DNA of 64,000 bases from Ignavibacteriota bacterium (GTDB lineage Bacteria; Bacteroidota; Ignavibacteria; Ignavibacteriales; Melioribacteraceae), in NCBI GenBank assembly GCA_013112585.1, contig JABFGH010000007.1:62001-126000 (forward strand), read 5' to 3'. Position 1 is the stretch's first letter. The number at the start of each line of letters is the position of its first letter. Both the position numbers and the translations under genes were made by a program. Under the pieces are notes generated by a model. The model ran no database searches and was not told the origin of the DNA. It saw only the letters and a program-made list of their open reading frames with translations. Positions 9,317-18,948 of this stretch are shown here, in pieces.

Positions 9317-10252
9317 TTATTTTTTCGGGAAATTTATTTTACTCAGCAGCTCCTTAAATCTAGGTTCGTTATGGAAATCATCGAACCAGGGTTCAACATT
9401 TATAAATGCTAATTCCCACGATCTTTCCTCATAAGCTCTATCAAGCATATCCATTGCTTTATCATTTTCACCTAAGCTTGCATATACAAATGCTATTTGA
9501 ACCGGCGGGACATAGCAGTGTGTTAGATGTCCCAGCATCTCATTTAAAACTTTTCTTGCTTCAATAAAATCTCCAGCCATACCGTAGGCGTGCCCAATTC
9601 CTCCCATTATTTCTGAATTTCTATCTGAAAGCTCGACAGCCTTCTTGTAAACCTCAATAGCTTTTTCAAATTGCTTTAGTTGGACATAAGCCATCCCAAG
9701 CCAATCAAAAAGTGCAGCATTATTGCAATCGGCTGTTGCTTCCGGCTCCAATAAATCTTTCTGAATTTCAAATTCATGAGCAAAATAATAAATGGAAGAA
9801 ATGCTCACTTTTCCATCCGCCGTTTTATTCAACTCGAATGATTTTTTTGATTCCTCAATTGCCTCATCAAATCTGCTCATAGCAGATAGATAAAGAGCAT
9901 ACCAATGGCGGGCTTCACTGCTATTCGGATCTAAATCAATTCCCCTTGTAAAATTTATTTCTGCCTCTTGCCAATTCCATTCACTGAATTTAATTATTCC
10001 ATTAATTGTATAAGCCTTTCCAAAAGTTTCATCAAGACTTAGTGCTTTTTCAATTGCAGGCTTAGCTTTTGCAAATGCGTCTTCTCTTGGAATATAAGCG
10101 TAACACCACAAATTAATAAGGGATTCTGCAAGTCCGGTATGTGCGGCTGCGTTTTCGGGATTTGATTTTACAAGATTTAAATTTGCTTCTAAAGATTCAT
10201 CAAACATTTTTCTAAAATCTTGTCCGGGGTAACGATAATTTTCTTTCTGCAT
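9317..10252 (-). CDS. TPR-repeat protein
   Basis: A soluble protein of about 311 residues made mostly of tetratricopeptide repeats. Recognisable units include AAHTGLAESLINL, AYTINGIIKFSEWNWQEAEINF, ARHWYALYLSAMSRFDEAI and AALFDWLGMAYVQLKQFEKA. The end (EPWFDDFHNEPRFKELLSKI) is like the C-terminus of TPR regions attached to bacterial transcriptional regulators and adenylate cyclases, but no DNA-binding or catalytic domain is present. ATG at 10252 is preferred to the TTG three bases upstream. It lies 28 bp downstream of the GH78-like gene and is probably cotranscribed under the GntR promoter. Its role is unknown; a scaffold or regulator of the locus is possible. Confidence 0.75.
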   Translation of the reverse strand: MQKENYRYPGQDFRKMFDESLEANLNLVKSNPENAAAHTGLAESLINLWCYAYIPREDAFAKAKPAIEKALSLDETFGKAYTINGIIKFSEWNWQEAEINFTRGIDLDPNSSEARHWYALYLSAMSRFDEAIEESKKSFELNKTADGKVSISSIYYFAHEFEIQKDLLEPEATADCNNAALFDWLGMAYVQLKQFEKAIEVYKKAVELSDRNSEIMGGIGHAYGMAGDFIEARKVLNEMLGHLTHCYVPPVQIAFVYASLGENDKAMDMLDRAYEERSWELAFINVEPWFDDFHNEPRFKELLSKINFPKK

Positions 10253-10280
10253 CAATTTGCCTTATTAATATTTATAAAAA

Positions 10281-11834
10281 TTAGTTAAAATATTTTCTAA
10301 AAAAATATGCGGGAGTTGAACTCCATGAATGACAGTAACTGTTGATTAGGTAATTGCCGTAAGGTGAAAATTTAGGGTTGCTGCTGTCGTAAACTTCCCA
10401 AAATGTATTTGCTCCTTTGCTGATCATTCCGCCCCAGTATTCTTGCAGCAGTTCAAGTGCTTTATCTTTCATCTCACACTTAAATAAAACTTCCAAAGTG
10501 TAGTGATATATAAATGGAGTAACCGGTTTAACAGTCTCCGCCGTATAAAATAAATTATTTAAAATTATTTTTGATTGGTTTGCGTCAAATACTTCTGCTG
10601 CAGTCATCCAAATTTGTGATGCCCAGGAGATTTGTCTCTCGCTGCCGCTAATGAACAGTCCTAACTCTTTATCATAATATTTGTTTATTGAGTAAGCACT
10701 AATTTTTTTAACGGCAGTATTTAAGATTTCTAATTCATTATCCTTATTCAGCAATTCACCGAGTTTAATTAGTTTCTTTAAATTAAAAATTATAATTGCC
10801 TGAAGTGCACAGTCCTTATTTAATTCCGGGCACCAATCAACAAATATCCACCAATCGTTTTTATTAATAAACTGCCCATCGCCATCAATATTATCCAGAA
10901 TAATTTCTGCTTGTCTAAATGCCGCATCCCACAGATCATTTACTGTCTCCAAATCATTTGCGGCTTCAAAATACTCAAGCAAGAAATAGCCGAACTTTAT
11001 TGCAAAATCAACAATGTACTCTGTGCCCGTATGAACTGCTGGTTTTGTGTACACACAGGCAGGCATTCGTCCATCATCTTTTATCTGGGAGGCAAATAAG
11101 TAAAGACATTTTTTTACAAGATCAATATTGTTGAAGGTCAAATAATTTGTTCCGGCAAGCAGGGCAAAATCACCGAGCCATAATCGCTTGTCTCTTTTGG
11201 GTCCGTCCTCGAAAGTTTCAAACATTGTGTTTTTTAATGTGCGGAGACTGACTTCATCATAAATTTGTAAATCTGTTGGAAGAGTTTTCAATAAATACTT
11301 TTCAATATGCGGATCAGCGGAAGTAACACAATCGCATTTAATATTTTTAAATTTTATCTGATAATCAAAGGAAATTGCCTCAACAATTATTTTAACATAT
11401 TGAAATGCATATCTCCGTTTTAGTGTTACTTTTTGCGGAATGTGTTCAAGTGTAATTATTTCATCCTGAAGCCAAGCCCTGCTTAATGAACCGGTATAAG
11501 GGTCAAAAGGCTCCGCAATTTCTGAAGGGATTTCACCGAAGATAAATTTTAATCGCAGCGGTCCGCCTGCACTTGTTCCAATCAGTTCAATATCAAAATT
11601 AAAGTAGCCGACAATATGTTCTCCAAAATCTAAAATAATCTCATTCGATTTTTCAAATGCAATTGATGGTCCTTCTTCTAATTTTGAATCGGCAATATAT
11701 TCCCATCCGAAAAAACTTTTTGAACTTTGATTTACTTTGCCGATAGTAAGCGGATGCATTTCATAGTGATTAATTTTTGGAGATATTCCACAAGCCTTTG
11801 CCAGCCATCTTTTCTTAGCTTCATCACTTATCAT
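10281..11834 (-). CDS. GH78-like glycosidase (alpha-L-rhamnosidase family)
   Basis: About 517 residues with an N-terminal beta-rich region and a C-terminal (alpha/alpha)6 barrel. GH78-style motifs are EDGPKRDKRLWLGD (general-acid region), NKNDWWIFVDW, WGGMISKGANTFWE and CHSWSSTPAYFF. I place the start at the ATG at 11834, preceded by GGAG at a spacing of 10 bp; the frame extends to 11879 but the added residues look like read-through. There is no signal peptide, so it would act on imported oligosaccharides. It is shorter than typical GH78 enzymes of 700-1000 residues. Divergent from gntR and sharing its operator region. Rhamnose specificity is inferred from family only. Confidence 0.75.
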   Translation of the reverse strand: MISDEAKKRWLAKACGISPKINHYEMHPLTIGKVNQSSKSFFGWEYIADSKLEEGPSIAFEKSNEIILDFGEHIVGYFNFDIELIGTSAGGPLRLKFIFGEIPSEIAEPFDPYTGSLSRAWLQDEIITLEHIPQKVTLKRRYAFQYVKIIVEAISFDYQIKFKNIKCDCVTSADPHIEKYLLKTLPTDLQIYDEVSLRTLKNTMFETFEDGPKRDKRLWLGDFALLAGTNYLTFNNIDLVKKCLYLFASQIKDDGRMPACVYTKPAVHTGTEYIVDFAIKFGYFLLEYFEAANDLETVNDLWDAAFRQAEIILDNIDGDGQFINKNDWWIFVDWCPELNKDCALQAIIIFNLKKLIKLGELLNKDNELEILNTAVKKISAYSINKYYDKELGLFISGSERQISWASQIWMTAAEVFDANQSKIILNNLFYTAETVKPVTPFIYHYTLEVLFKCEMKDKALELLQEYWGGMISKGANTFWEVYDSSNPKFSPYGNYLINSYCHSWSSTPAYFFRKYFN

Positions 11835-11949
11835 AATTTGATAACTCCATTTTATCAAAAGCAAAAATACAGCAATCAAAAATATTTCGTAAATCTTTAA
11901 ATTTTCTTGACATTATAATTCTAATAATCTACTTTTAAATCACAAAACA

Positions 11950-11971
11950 TATGTATGAACATATGAACATA
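11950..11971. promoter_or_regulatory. Probable GntR operator, copy 2 (divergent promoter)
   Basis: A 22-bp site with arms TATGT and ACATA and an exact tandem repeat of TGAACATA at 11956-11971. It is nearly identical to the palindrome at 3819-3840. It sits in the divergent region between the GH78-like gene (start 11834) and the GntR gene (start 12009), so it could autoregulate gntR and control the glycosidase. Both sites share the order TATG-TGAACATAT-AACATA. Confidence 0.7.
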
Positions 11972-12008
11972 ATAATTAAAATTCAAAAATTAAATTTTAA
12001 TAATTCAT

Positions 12009-12746
12009 ATGCCTTTTGAAATTGATCATACCAGCCCGGTTCCGCTACATGCACAAATAGAAGAAAAACTCCGAACACTTCTTAATAAACCCGAATACCA
12101 AGATGGAAAAATGCTTCCGAAAGAAGTTGAGCTTGCTAAGCTTCTTGGAATTTCTCGAAATACAATTAGGCAGGCAACAAACAAATTAGTTTATGAAGGA
12201 TTGCTGGTTCGGAAAAAGGGAGTAGGAACTAAAGTAGCCGGAAAAGCTGTTTCGACAAAGCTAAGCAGCTGGCTTAGTTTTACTCAGGAGATGAACGAAA
12301 AAGGAATTCCATTTAATAATTATGAGATTGAAGTTGAATGGGTGCGAGCGGGAAAAGATATTGGAAATTATTTTTCAATTTCACCAAATAAAAGTGTATT
12401 GCGAATGTCGAGACTGCGCGGACTTGAAGAAGGACCGATAGTTTATTTCATTTCATATTTTCATCCGCGTGTTGGTTTAACCGGTAAGGAAGATTTTACA
12501 CAGCCCCTTTATAAAATTTTAGAAGAACAGCATGCAACAAAAGTAGCTGTATCAAAAGAGGAAATAAGTGCCATTGCAGCTGAAGATTGGATTGCGGAAA
12601 AGTTAGATGTTCCGATCGATAGTCCAATACTATTTAGAAAAAGATTTGTTCATGACCCCGGTGACAGACCCGTTGAATATAACTTAGGATATTATCGATC
12701 CGATAACTTTACATATTCAATAGAAATAAAACGAGAAAAAGATTAA
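12009..12746 (+). CDS. GntR-family transcriptional regulator with UTRA domain
   Basis: A 245-residue HutC-subfamily repressor. The N-terminal winged helix spans about 10-78 (PLHAQIEEKLRTLL, LAKLLGISRNTIRQATNKL, VRKKGVGTKV). The C-terminal UTRA ligand domain spans about 90-240 (VLRMSRLRG, the segment beginning YFISYFHP, and VEYNLGYYRSD near the end). HutC proteins usually bind a sugar or sugar phosphate and release operator DNA. Candidate operators lie immediately upstream and in front of the six-gene oxidation operon. It is followed by the ABC importer 58 bp downstream on the same strand. It is the only transcription factor in the sugar block, so it is the likely local regulator. Confidence 0.9.
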   Translation: MPFEIDHTSPVPLHAQIEEKLRTLLNKPEYQDGKMLPKEVELAKLLGISRNTIRQATNKLVYEGLLVRKKGVGTKVAGKAVSTKLSSWLSFTQEMNEKGIPFNNYEIEVEWVRAGKDIGNYFSISPNKSVLRMSRLRGLEEGPIVYFISYFHPRVGLTGKEDFTQPLYKILEEQHATKVAVSKEEISAIAAEDWIAEKLDVPIDSPILFRKRFVHDPGDRPVEYNLGYYRSDNFTYSIEIKREKD

Positions 12747-12804
12747 GATTTTGGAACGATTAGCCTATTGAACTAATTTTAATAAATTTATAAAGCATTA
12801 CCAC

Positions 12805-14142
12805 ATGCTTAAAAAAACCAAAAAAATTTTACTCATTATTGCCGGGCTGGCACTTTTAATTTTTGTATTTGCTCCCGCTCCGCAAAAACCCTCTGATGGC
12901 AAACAGCACATCCGTTACTGGAGTGTTTCCGGTATTAAAGAAGAAATTCCATTAAGTGTTAGAAAATTTAATTCCATGCAGGACAGCGTAGTTGTTGATT
13001 GGACACCGCTGCCGTTTATGGAACATGAGAAAAAAGTGTTGACAGCAATTTTAAGCGGAGATCCTCCCGATGTAATCGGAATGATTTCACCGGTAGCCGG
13101 ATGGTCGTCACGCAGAGCATTAGTTATGCTTGATGATGTAGTAAAGCGGGATAATTTTGACAGCACAAAATTCTTTCCGGCACTTTGGCAGGAAGTAAAA
13201 TTTAACAACCATGTTTTTGCTCTGCCCTCTCATTCATCATCCTACGCTTTCTTCTATAATAAAGATATGTTTAAAGAAGCCGGACTTAACCCTAACAAAC
13301 CGCCCGCAACATGGGACGAAGTAAAACAATATTCAAAAAAAATAGCTAAGCGAAACGAACTTGGAAACATTACTCAAATAGGATTTATTCCTCATTACGG
13401 TAATGTTCAAACCTCAATACTAATTGCATTTCAACTCGGTGTAAATTATTTCAAGGAAGATGGGAAAACTATAAATCTTGCGAATCCCGAATTAATTAAA
13501 GCAGTTAACTGGGAAGTGGATTTTATAAACGATTATGGACTTTCCGACCTTGCAGCATTCATGGCAGGTTTCGGGTATGCAAATTTACATGGTTTTAACA
13601 GCGGTAAAGTTGCAATGATGGTTTTAGATAATAGTTTCGTTGATCAAATAGAACGCTACGCAGAAAAACTAAATTTTGGAATTGCATCAATACCGGCGTT
13701 CGAAAATTCGGAAACGGCTTCGATGGCAGGCTGCTGGTGGCTTGCAATTCCGCGCGGTGCAAAATATAAAAATGCTGCTTGGGATTTTATGAAATTTGCA
13801 ACCAGCAAAGATTTACAGCTTAGCGAGGCTGAGTCAATGGATGAAATGCTCTACCCGGCAAATAGATTTGCCGCCGGTGACAGTATCTACTTAAATAGTG
13901 TGAAGGGCGGAGAAATATTTTATTCACAAATGGATTTTGCCTATTCGCCTACCATCGTTCCAATGGCTCATGGAGTTTTTTGGCGTGAGTTTTCAATGGC
14001 GAGAGAAAGAGTTATGCATAATGTTCAATCTACAGAAGAGGCACTTAAGCAAGCCGAAAAAGTTATTCAAGCTGAGTTAGATAAAGCAATTAGCTATGAA
14101 GAATATGTAAACACTCAAATGGAATACCCGAAAGTACAATGA
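12805..14142 (+). CDS. Sugar ABC transporter substrate-binding protein (family 1)
   Basis: A 445-residue extracellular solute-binding protein. A hydrophobic N-terminal segment (ILLIIAGLALLIFVFAP) acts as a signal or anchor; there is no lipobox cysteine. Family hallmarks include IRYWSVSG, DPPDVIGM, LPSHSSSYAFFYNKDMFKEAG and a late AGCWWLAIPRGAKYKNAAWDF split here as AGCWWLAIP and NAAWDFMKFAT. The stop overlaps the next gene (ATGA), so it is coupled to the permeases. The ligand is probably an oligosaccharide released outside the cell. The ATPase is not in this operon; the candidate is at 36554-37654. Confidence 0.9.
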   Translation: MLKKTKKILLIIAGLALLIFVFAPAPQKPSDGKQHIRYWSVSGIKEEIPLSVRKFNSMQDSVVVDWTPLPFMEHEKKVLTAILSGDPPDVIGMISPVAGWSSRRALVMLDDVVKRDNFDSTKFFPALWQEVKFNNHVFALPSHSSSYAFFYNKDMFKEAGLNPNKPPATWDEVKQYSKKIAKRNELGNITQIGFIPHYGNVQTSILIAFQLGVNYFKEDGKTINLANPELIKAVNWEVDFINDYGLSDLAAFMAGFGYANLHGFNSGKVAMMVLDNSFVDQIERYAEKLNFGIASIPAFENSETASMAGCWWLAIPRGAKYKNAAWDFMKFATSKDLQLSEAESMDEMLYPANRFAAGDSIYLNSVKGGEIFYSQMDFAYSPTIVPMAHGVFWREFSMARERVMHNVQSTEEALKQAEKVIQAELDKAISYEEYVNTQMEYPKVQ

Positions 14143-15065
14143 AAGAAAGCAAGCTGAAAAAATATTGGAGCAACACACAAAACAGAACGCAGACTTTGTG
14201 GGGATTCGCGTTTGTTTCGCCATGGGTAATCGGGTTTCTCGTGTTTGGATTATATCCAATTATTATGTCATTCTATTACAGCCTTTGCCAGTATGATGTT
14301 TTACGTGTTCCTCATTTTATTGGACTGGAAAATTATAAAGTTCTCCTCTTTGAAGATAATTACTTTTGGAAATCAATTTGGAACACATTTTTCTATACTG
14401 TGATTAGAACCCCGCTTGTAATTCTGGGTTCATTATTGCTTGCGGTGCTTGTTAGTAAGGCAATAAGAGGCGTTAAATTTTTTAGAACTATTTATTTCAT
14501 TCCTTCAATTATTACAGGTGTTATTTTATCAGTCCTTTGGATGTGGCTGCTTAATCCGCAATACGGACTTGTAAATAATTTTCTAGCCTTCTTTGGTTTA
14601 CAAGGACCGCTATGGCTGCAGGATCCGCAATGGTCAAAACCCTCACTTATATTAATGAGTATTTGGTCACTCGGCGGCGGACGAATGCTTGTATTCCTCG
14701 CTGCACTTCAAGGCATTCCACAGCAATTATATGAAGTAGTTGATATTGACGGCGGCGGCTGGTGGAAAAAGTTTAGGCATGTTACAATCCCGCTGATTTC
14801 ACCTGTACTATTTTTATGGTCTATTCTCGAAGTAATTTTTTCATTGCAAGTTTTTATTGAAGCTTACGTTATGACGAAGGGTGGTCCGTTAAACTCAACA
14901 CTTTTCTACAACTTGTATTTGTACAATAAAGCATTCGATGATTTTAACATGGGTTATGCTTCGGCAATGGCTTGGATACTCTTGATTATAACCTTGTTGA
15001 TCACATTTGTACAGTTCAAGGTCGGTAAAAAATGGGTTTATTATTCAGGGGGAAACGCAAAATGA
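14139..15065 (+). CDS. Sugar ABC transporter permease, MalF/UgpA type
   Basis: A 308-residue inner-membrane permease with six predicted spans. The N-terminal FVSPWVIGFLVFGLYPIIMS is the typical first span. The EAA loop that contacts the ATPase is visible near residues 199-222 (VVDIDGGGWWKKFRHVTIP). It starts with a 4-bp ATGA overlap on the binding-protein gene and ends with a 4-bp overlap on the second permease, showing a tight operon. Substrate as for the binding protein; an oligosaccharide is inferred. Confidence 0.9.
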   Translation: MKESKLKKYWSNTQNRTQTLWGFAFVSPWVIGFLVFGLYPIIMSFYYSLCQYDVLRVPHFIGLENYKVLLFEDNYFWKSIWNTFFYTVIRTPLVILGSLLLAVLVSKAIRGVKFFRTIYFIPSIITGVILSVLWMWLLNPQYGLVNNFLAFFGLQGPLWLQDPQWSKPSLILMSIWSLGGGRMLVFLAALQGIPQQLYEVVDIDGGGWWKKFRHVTIPLISPVLFLWSILEVIFSLQVFIEAYVMTKGGPLNSTLFYNLYLYNKAFDDFNMGYASAMAWILLIITLLITFVQFKVGKKWVYYSGGNAK

Positions 15066-15898
15066 AATTGACCCCCAAGAGAAAAAATAAGAAATCCGTT
15101 TTTACATTTTTAATCCTAAGCATAATTGCAGTGTTATTTATCATCCCATTTATATGGGTGATTGCAACATCACTTAAGCCCGAGGCTGAAGTGTTTTCAT
15201 TAACATGGCTCCCGGGCGATCCGCAATGGAGCAACTATTCAAAAGTTTTTGAAAAACTTCCTTTCCTCACTTACTTAAAAAACTCAGCTTTAATTACAAT
15301 AATTAATATCGTGGGTATCCTGTTATCCAGTTCAGTAGTGGCATACTCATTTAGCTGTTTGCAGTGGCCCGGCAGAGACAAGACATTCATTTTTGTTTTG
15401 GCTACAATGATGCTTCCATTACAAGTTATAATGATTCCGATATTTATAATCTTTAAGGAATTAGGCTGGCTGAATACATTTTTACCTTTAACAGTCCCGG
15501 CGTTTTTCGGCGGGGGAGCTTTTAATATATTTTTACTAAGGCAGTTTTTTCTTACAATTCCAAACAGCTTGCTGGATGCGGCGCGTATTGATGGATGTTC
15601 TGAGTTTAGAATTTTTTGGAGCATTGTTTTACCGCTTGCAAAACCTGCATTGGCAACTGTGGCAATATTAACATTTATGTTCACTTGGAATGATTTTCTC
15701 GGTCCGCTTATTTATTTATCAGATAAACTTAAAGGTACGCTTGCACTTGGGTTGGCGCAGTTTGCCGGACAGCAGGAACCTGAGTGGGCATTATTAATGG
15801 CTTCTTCTGTTTTAATGATGCTGCCTATTATCTTACTCTTCTTTTTCTTTCAGAAGTATTTTATACAAGGCTTTACTATGAGTGGAATAAAAGAATAA
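15062..15898 (+). CDS. Sugar ABC transporter permease, MalG/UgpE type
   Basis: A 278-residue inner-membrane permease, partner of the preceding MalF-like protein. I chose the ATG at 15062 because it forms a 4-bp ATGA overlap with the upstream stop; the frame stays open to 15032 but the extra residues match no family start. Features are FLILSIIAVLFIIPFIWV (first span), TSLKPEAEVF, and the EAA loop LLDAARIDGCSEFRIFWS followed by LPLAKPALATV. The end PIILLFFFFQKYFIQGFT is the standard family terminus. The heterodimer with the MalF-like protein would need the UgpC/MsmK-like ATPase encoded 20 kb downstream. Confidence 0.9.
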   Translation: MKLTPKRKNKKSVFTFLILSIIAVLFIIPFIWVIATSLKPEAEVFSLTWLPGDPQWSNYSKVFEKLPFLTYLKNSALITIINIVGILLSSSVVAYSFSCLQWPGRDKTFIFVLATMMLPLQVIMIPIFIIFKELGWLNTFLPLTVPAFFGGGAFNIFLLRQFFLTIPNSLLDAARIDGCSEFRIFWSIVLPLAKPALATVAILTFMFTWNDFLGPLIYLSDKLKGTLALGLAQFAGQQEPEWALLMASSVLMMLPIILLFFFFQKYFIQGFTMSGIKE

Positions 15899-15927
15899 AA
15901 GCAAAACTCTTTTTCGATGGTGAAAAA

Positions 15928-18918
15928 ATGAATAACGAAAATATTAGAAAAATGATCTTAACAATACTTGTAATAATATTTGCATCATTTGCAGCTATTG
16001 AAGCAGGTGAAACCGGAAAGCTCACAGGAAAAATTGTTGATGCTGCAACGGGAGATCCTTTACCCGGTGTAAATGTTTTAATACAAGGTACGAGTAAAGG
16101 TGATGCGACTAATATTGATGGCGAATATTTAATTCTTAATATTCTACCGGGCACATACTCCTTAAGAATCTCTTTTATTGGATACAAAAATGTGACTGTT
16201 GAAAATGTTCAAATTAAAGTTGATTTGACGACAAGTGTAGATGTTGAATTAAAAGAAGGTACTTTAGAATTAGGAAGGGAAGTATTGATTACTGCAGAAC
16301 GACCTGTGATACAAAAAGATTTAACTTCCAGTACTCAATTTATCGGTTTTGAAGAAATGGAACGACTTCCCGTTGTTGAAACGACTGATGCACTTTATGC
16401 TCAAACCGGGGTGTTTTTCGATCCAATTCCGGTTATGGGGGGACTTGGTTCTGCGGGTAGAGGAGAGCAGCGTTATTCAATAAGAGGAGGAAGTCAGTTA
16501 GAGATTAGATGGTTTATTGACGGAAACAGAACTGCGGCGCTTACAAATGGTCGTGCTGATTGGGGAGGATCATTTACAAAAGTTAGTTTTAACACTATTG
16601 AAGAAATGCAGATAATGACAGGGGGATTTAACCCTGAGTATGGTGATGCACAATCCGGAATTGTAAATGTAATAACAAAAAAGGGAAGCGAAACATATCA
16701 TGCATCCGCAGAGTTTATCTATGGTTTCGCCGGGCAGCGTCATTTTGGTAATTATTTATACGATAGAAATAATCAAAAAGAATTTTTAGATAATACCTTA
16801 CCCGATGGAACACTCGATCCCACTTGGTGGACACCTTACCGGCAACGTCAAGTTTACGATTACACTCGAGTACCTGATCGAAATTTATCTTTAACTTTAA
16901 GCGGTCCGGTACCCTTCATTACTATCGACGAAATGCCGGTTAAGTTTTTCCTTTCTTCACAAATCAAACAAGATGCTTACGTACTGCCGCATCCAAGAGA
17001 AGCTCGCAGAAATACAAATCTGACAGGTAATCTTTTGTTTAGCGGAAAACAAACGAGTCTTCGTATTAGCGGATTGTACAATTACAACGCTCATTCAACT
17101 TTGCAAGAGAATGGCGACTTTACAAATCAAGCCAAATACTATCGCGGTTGGGGTTCTTTAATTGACACTTACACTTATAATTTCAGTGCTAATTTTTCGC
17201 ATGCACTTTCAAACACATCATTTTATGAATTAAAACTAAGCTATTTCTTAATCGACTTTAAGGAAAGACCAAGTGAGTTTACAGTTTTAGGAGTTAGTAG
17301 TGTTACTGATATTTGGGGATTCCAAAGATTTGAGAATTTTGGTGATGAACCTTTTGATAAGTATTCGCCGTTACTTAAAAATCATTCTCAGTCGGGTGAT
17401 ATTTCATTTGAGGGCAGTATGAATTTGCAAGTTGATAAATCAAATCTAATTAAAGCAGGGTTAGAATTTAGATACAATACATCAGCGGATAAAGGAAGCT
17501 GGCGATACCCATCCGATACCCAAAACCCAAAGTATTGGATTAACCGCGGTCTGCATGAAACTTATCACCCAATTCAAGCAGCTTTTTATGTTCAGGATAA
17601 AATGGAATTTGAGAGCATGATTTTAAATTTTGGATTAAGGTACGATTACTTCAATCCTAATTATGATTGGTTTGATCAAACAGATATCTATAATCTTGCT
17701 GCTGATCCACTTTATGACGAAACAAAAGATTTAGATGGTGATCAGGTAGACTCAGATGGACGAGTAAAATACTCATTTGAAAATGTATTATCTAAGCCAC
17801 GAAGTCCGGCAAAAGACTATCATATGTTAAGTCCACGTTTCGGTGTTTCGTTTCCAATTACTGAAAACTCGTTATTGCATTTTAATTACGGGCATTTTTT
17901 GCAGATGCCGCCGTTAGACCAACTATTTGAACTCGGTTATTTTAGACCCATTTACATTGTTGATGGTATGAGAGAAAACAATGTAGACCATTTTCCTTCT
18001 GCAGATGGAGACCCTGAAAGAGTTGTTGGTTTTACTAATGCCCCATTAAAACCTGCTAAAACAATAATGTTTGAGGTTGGATTCAAGCAAAACTTCGGAG
18101 ACTTTGCGGTGCTTGATATAACAGCATTTTATAAAGACGTTTTTGACCAAACCCAAGAAAGAGCAGGGCTTTTTGATCATGCAATACTTGGGTATGATCC
18201 ATTTAAGGGAGCTGTAACTTCAAATCAATCTTATCAAACATTTCTTTCCGGTGATTATGGAGACTCACGCGGATTTGAAATTTCTCTCCGTTCATTATTC
18301 AGTAATTATTTTAATTTTGATATCAATTACAGTTTTTCAAAATCTGTTAGAGGAAGAGCAACGCCAAGCAGGATAACTCTAAGCCCGGGGGAAGATCCTG
18401 TATATGACTGGGCTGCAGAGATTGAGAAGAGAATACCGATTGAAAATAGTTTCAGCAGACCGCATATTTTAAGAGCAAATATTTTTCTCAACTATCCCGC
18501 TTCTGACAAAGGAATTTTTGGAGAGACAATTGCTGACGACCTTTTACGGGGTACAAGTTTAAGTATTCTTTTCAAGTTTGTTAGCGGTCAAGCATTCACA
18601 TATTTGTCGCCGGATGATCCGCCGGACACTTATAATAATCATCGATTCCCTAATATTCATACAGTAGATTTAAGATTAGAAAAATCCGTACAGTTTTTGA
18701 GTTCACATACATTATCCGTATTTCTGCAAATAACAAATCTATTTAATACAAAAAATTTAAGATCGTATGGTGACCCCCCTCCATTTGATGGTGAAGCAAT
18801 TAAAAATTTTGTTGAGACAGGTGAAATATCAACCCTTGATGTAAATGGTTATGATATAGGCTGGCGGACCTATTATGATAATCGAAGGTTTAATCTTGGT
18901 GTAAAATATTTCTTTTAA
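15928..18918 (+). CDS. TonB-dependent receptor with carboxypeptidase-regulatory-like domain
   Basis: About 996 residues. I choose the ATG at 15928, where a signal peptide begins (KMILTILVIIFASFAAIEAG); earlier in-frame starts would overlap the permease gene. Order: a CarboxypepD_reg-like beta domain (about 28-105, GKIVDAATGDPLPGVNVLIQ), a plug domain (about 130-240, ending in PEYGDAQSGIVNVITKKG), then a 22-strand outer-membrane barrel with SusC-like strands, ending in RRFNLGVKYFF. It is likely to import glycan fragments across the outer membrane for the ABC importer just upstream. It lacks an adjacent SusD lipoprotein, which is usual in Ignavibacteria. The next gene is a T9SS-sorted partner. 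Confidence 0.9.
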   Translation: MNNENIRKMILTILVIIFASFAAIEAGETGKLTGKIVDAATGDPLPGVNVLIQGTSKGDATNIDGEYLILNILPGTYSLRISFIGYKNVTVENVQIKVDLTTSVDVELKEGTLELGREVLITAERPVIQKDLTSSTQFIGFEEMERLPVVETTDALYAQTGVFFDPIPVMGGLGSAGRGEQRYSIRGGSQLEIRWFIDGNRTAALTNGRADWGGSFTKVSFNTIEEMQIMTGGFNPEYGDAQSGIVNVITKKGSETYHASAEFIYGFAGQRHFGNYLYDRNNQKEFLDNTLPDGTLDPTWWTPYRQRQVYDYTRVPDRNLSLTLSGPVPFITIDEMPVKFFLSSQIKQDAYVLPHPREARRNTNLTGNLLFSGKQTSLRISGLYNYNAHSTLQENGDFTNQAKYYRGWGSLIDTYTYNFSANFSHALSNTSFYELKLSYFLIDFKERPSEFTVLGVSSVTDIWGFQRFENFGDEPFDKYSPLLKNHSQSGDISFEGSMNLQVDKSNLIKAGLEFRYNTSADKGSWRYPSDTQNPKYWINRGLHETYHPIQAAFYVQDKMEFESMILNFGLRYDYFNPNYDWFDQTDIYNLAADPLYDETKDLDGDQVDSDGRVKYSFENVLSKPRSPAKDYHMLSPRFGVSFPITENSLLHFNYGHFLQMPPLDQLFELGYFRPIYIVDGMRENNVDHFPSADGDPERVVGFTNAPLKPAKTIMFEVGFKQNFGDFAVLDITAFYKDVFDQTQERAGLFDHAILGYDPFKGAVTSNQSYQTFLSGDYGDSRGFEISLRSLFSNYFNFDINYSFSKSVRGRATPSRITLSPGEDPVYDWAAEIEKRIPIENSFSRPHILRANIFLNYPASDKGIFGETIADDLLRGTSLSILFKFVSGQAFTYLSPDDPPDTYNNHRFPNIHTVDLRLEKSVQFLSSHTLSVFLQITNLFNTKNLRSYGDPPPFDGEAIKNFVETGEISTLDVNGYDIGWRTYYDNRRFNLGVKYFF

Positions 18919-18948
18919 TTGAAAACAATTAAAACTTTGGATTTATTA

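Noticed and set aside
10281-11834. Amylo-glucosidase or GH15-like enzyme instead of GH78
   Set aside because: The DGPKRD, ANTFWE and CHSWSSTPAYFF motifs with an N-terminal beta region fit GH78 better.
15784-15927. Upstream extension of the TonB receptor
   Set aside because: It would overlap the permease gene by more than 100 bp, and the signal peptide only begins at the ATG at 15928.
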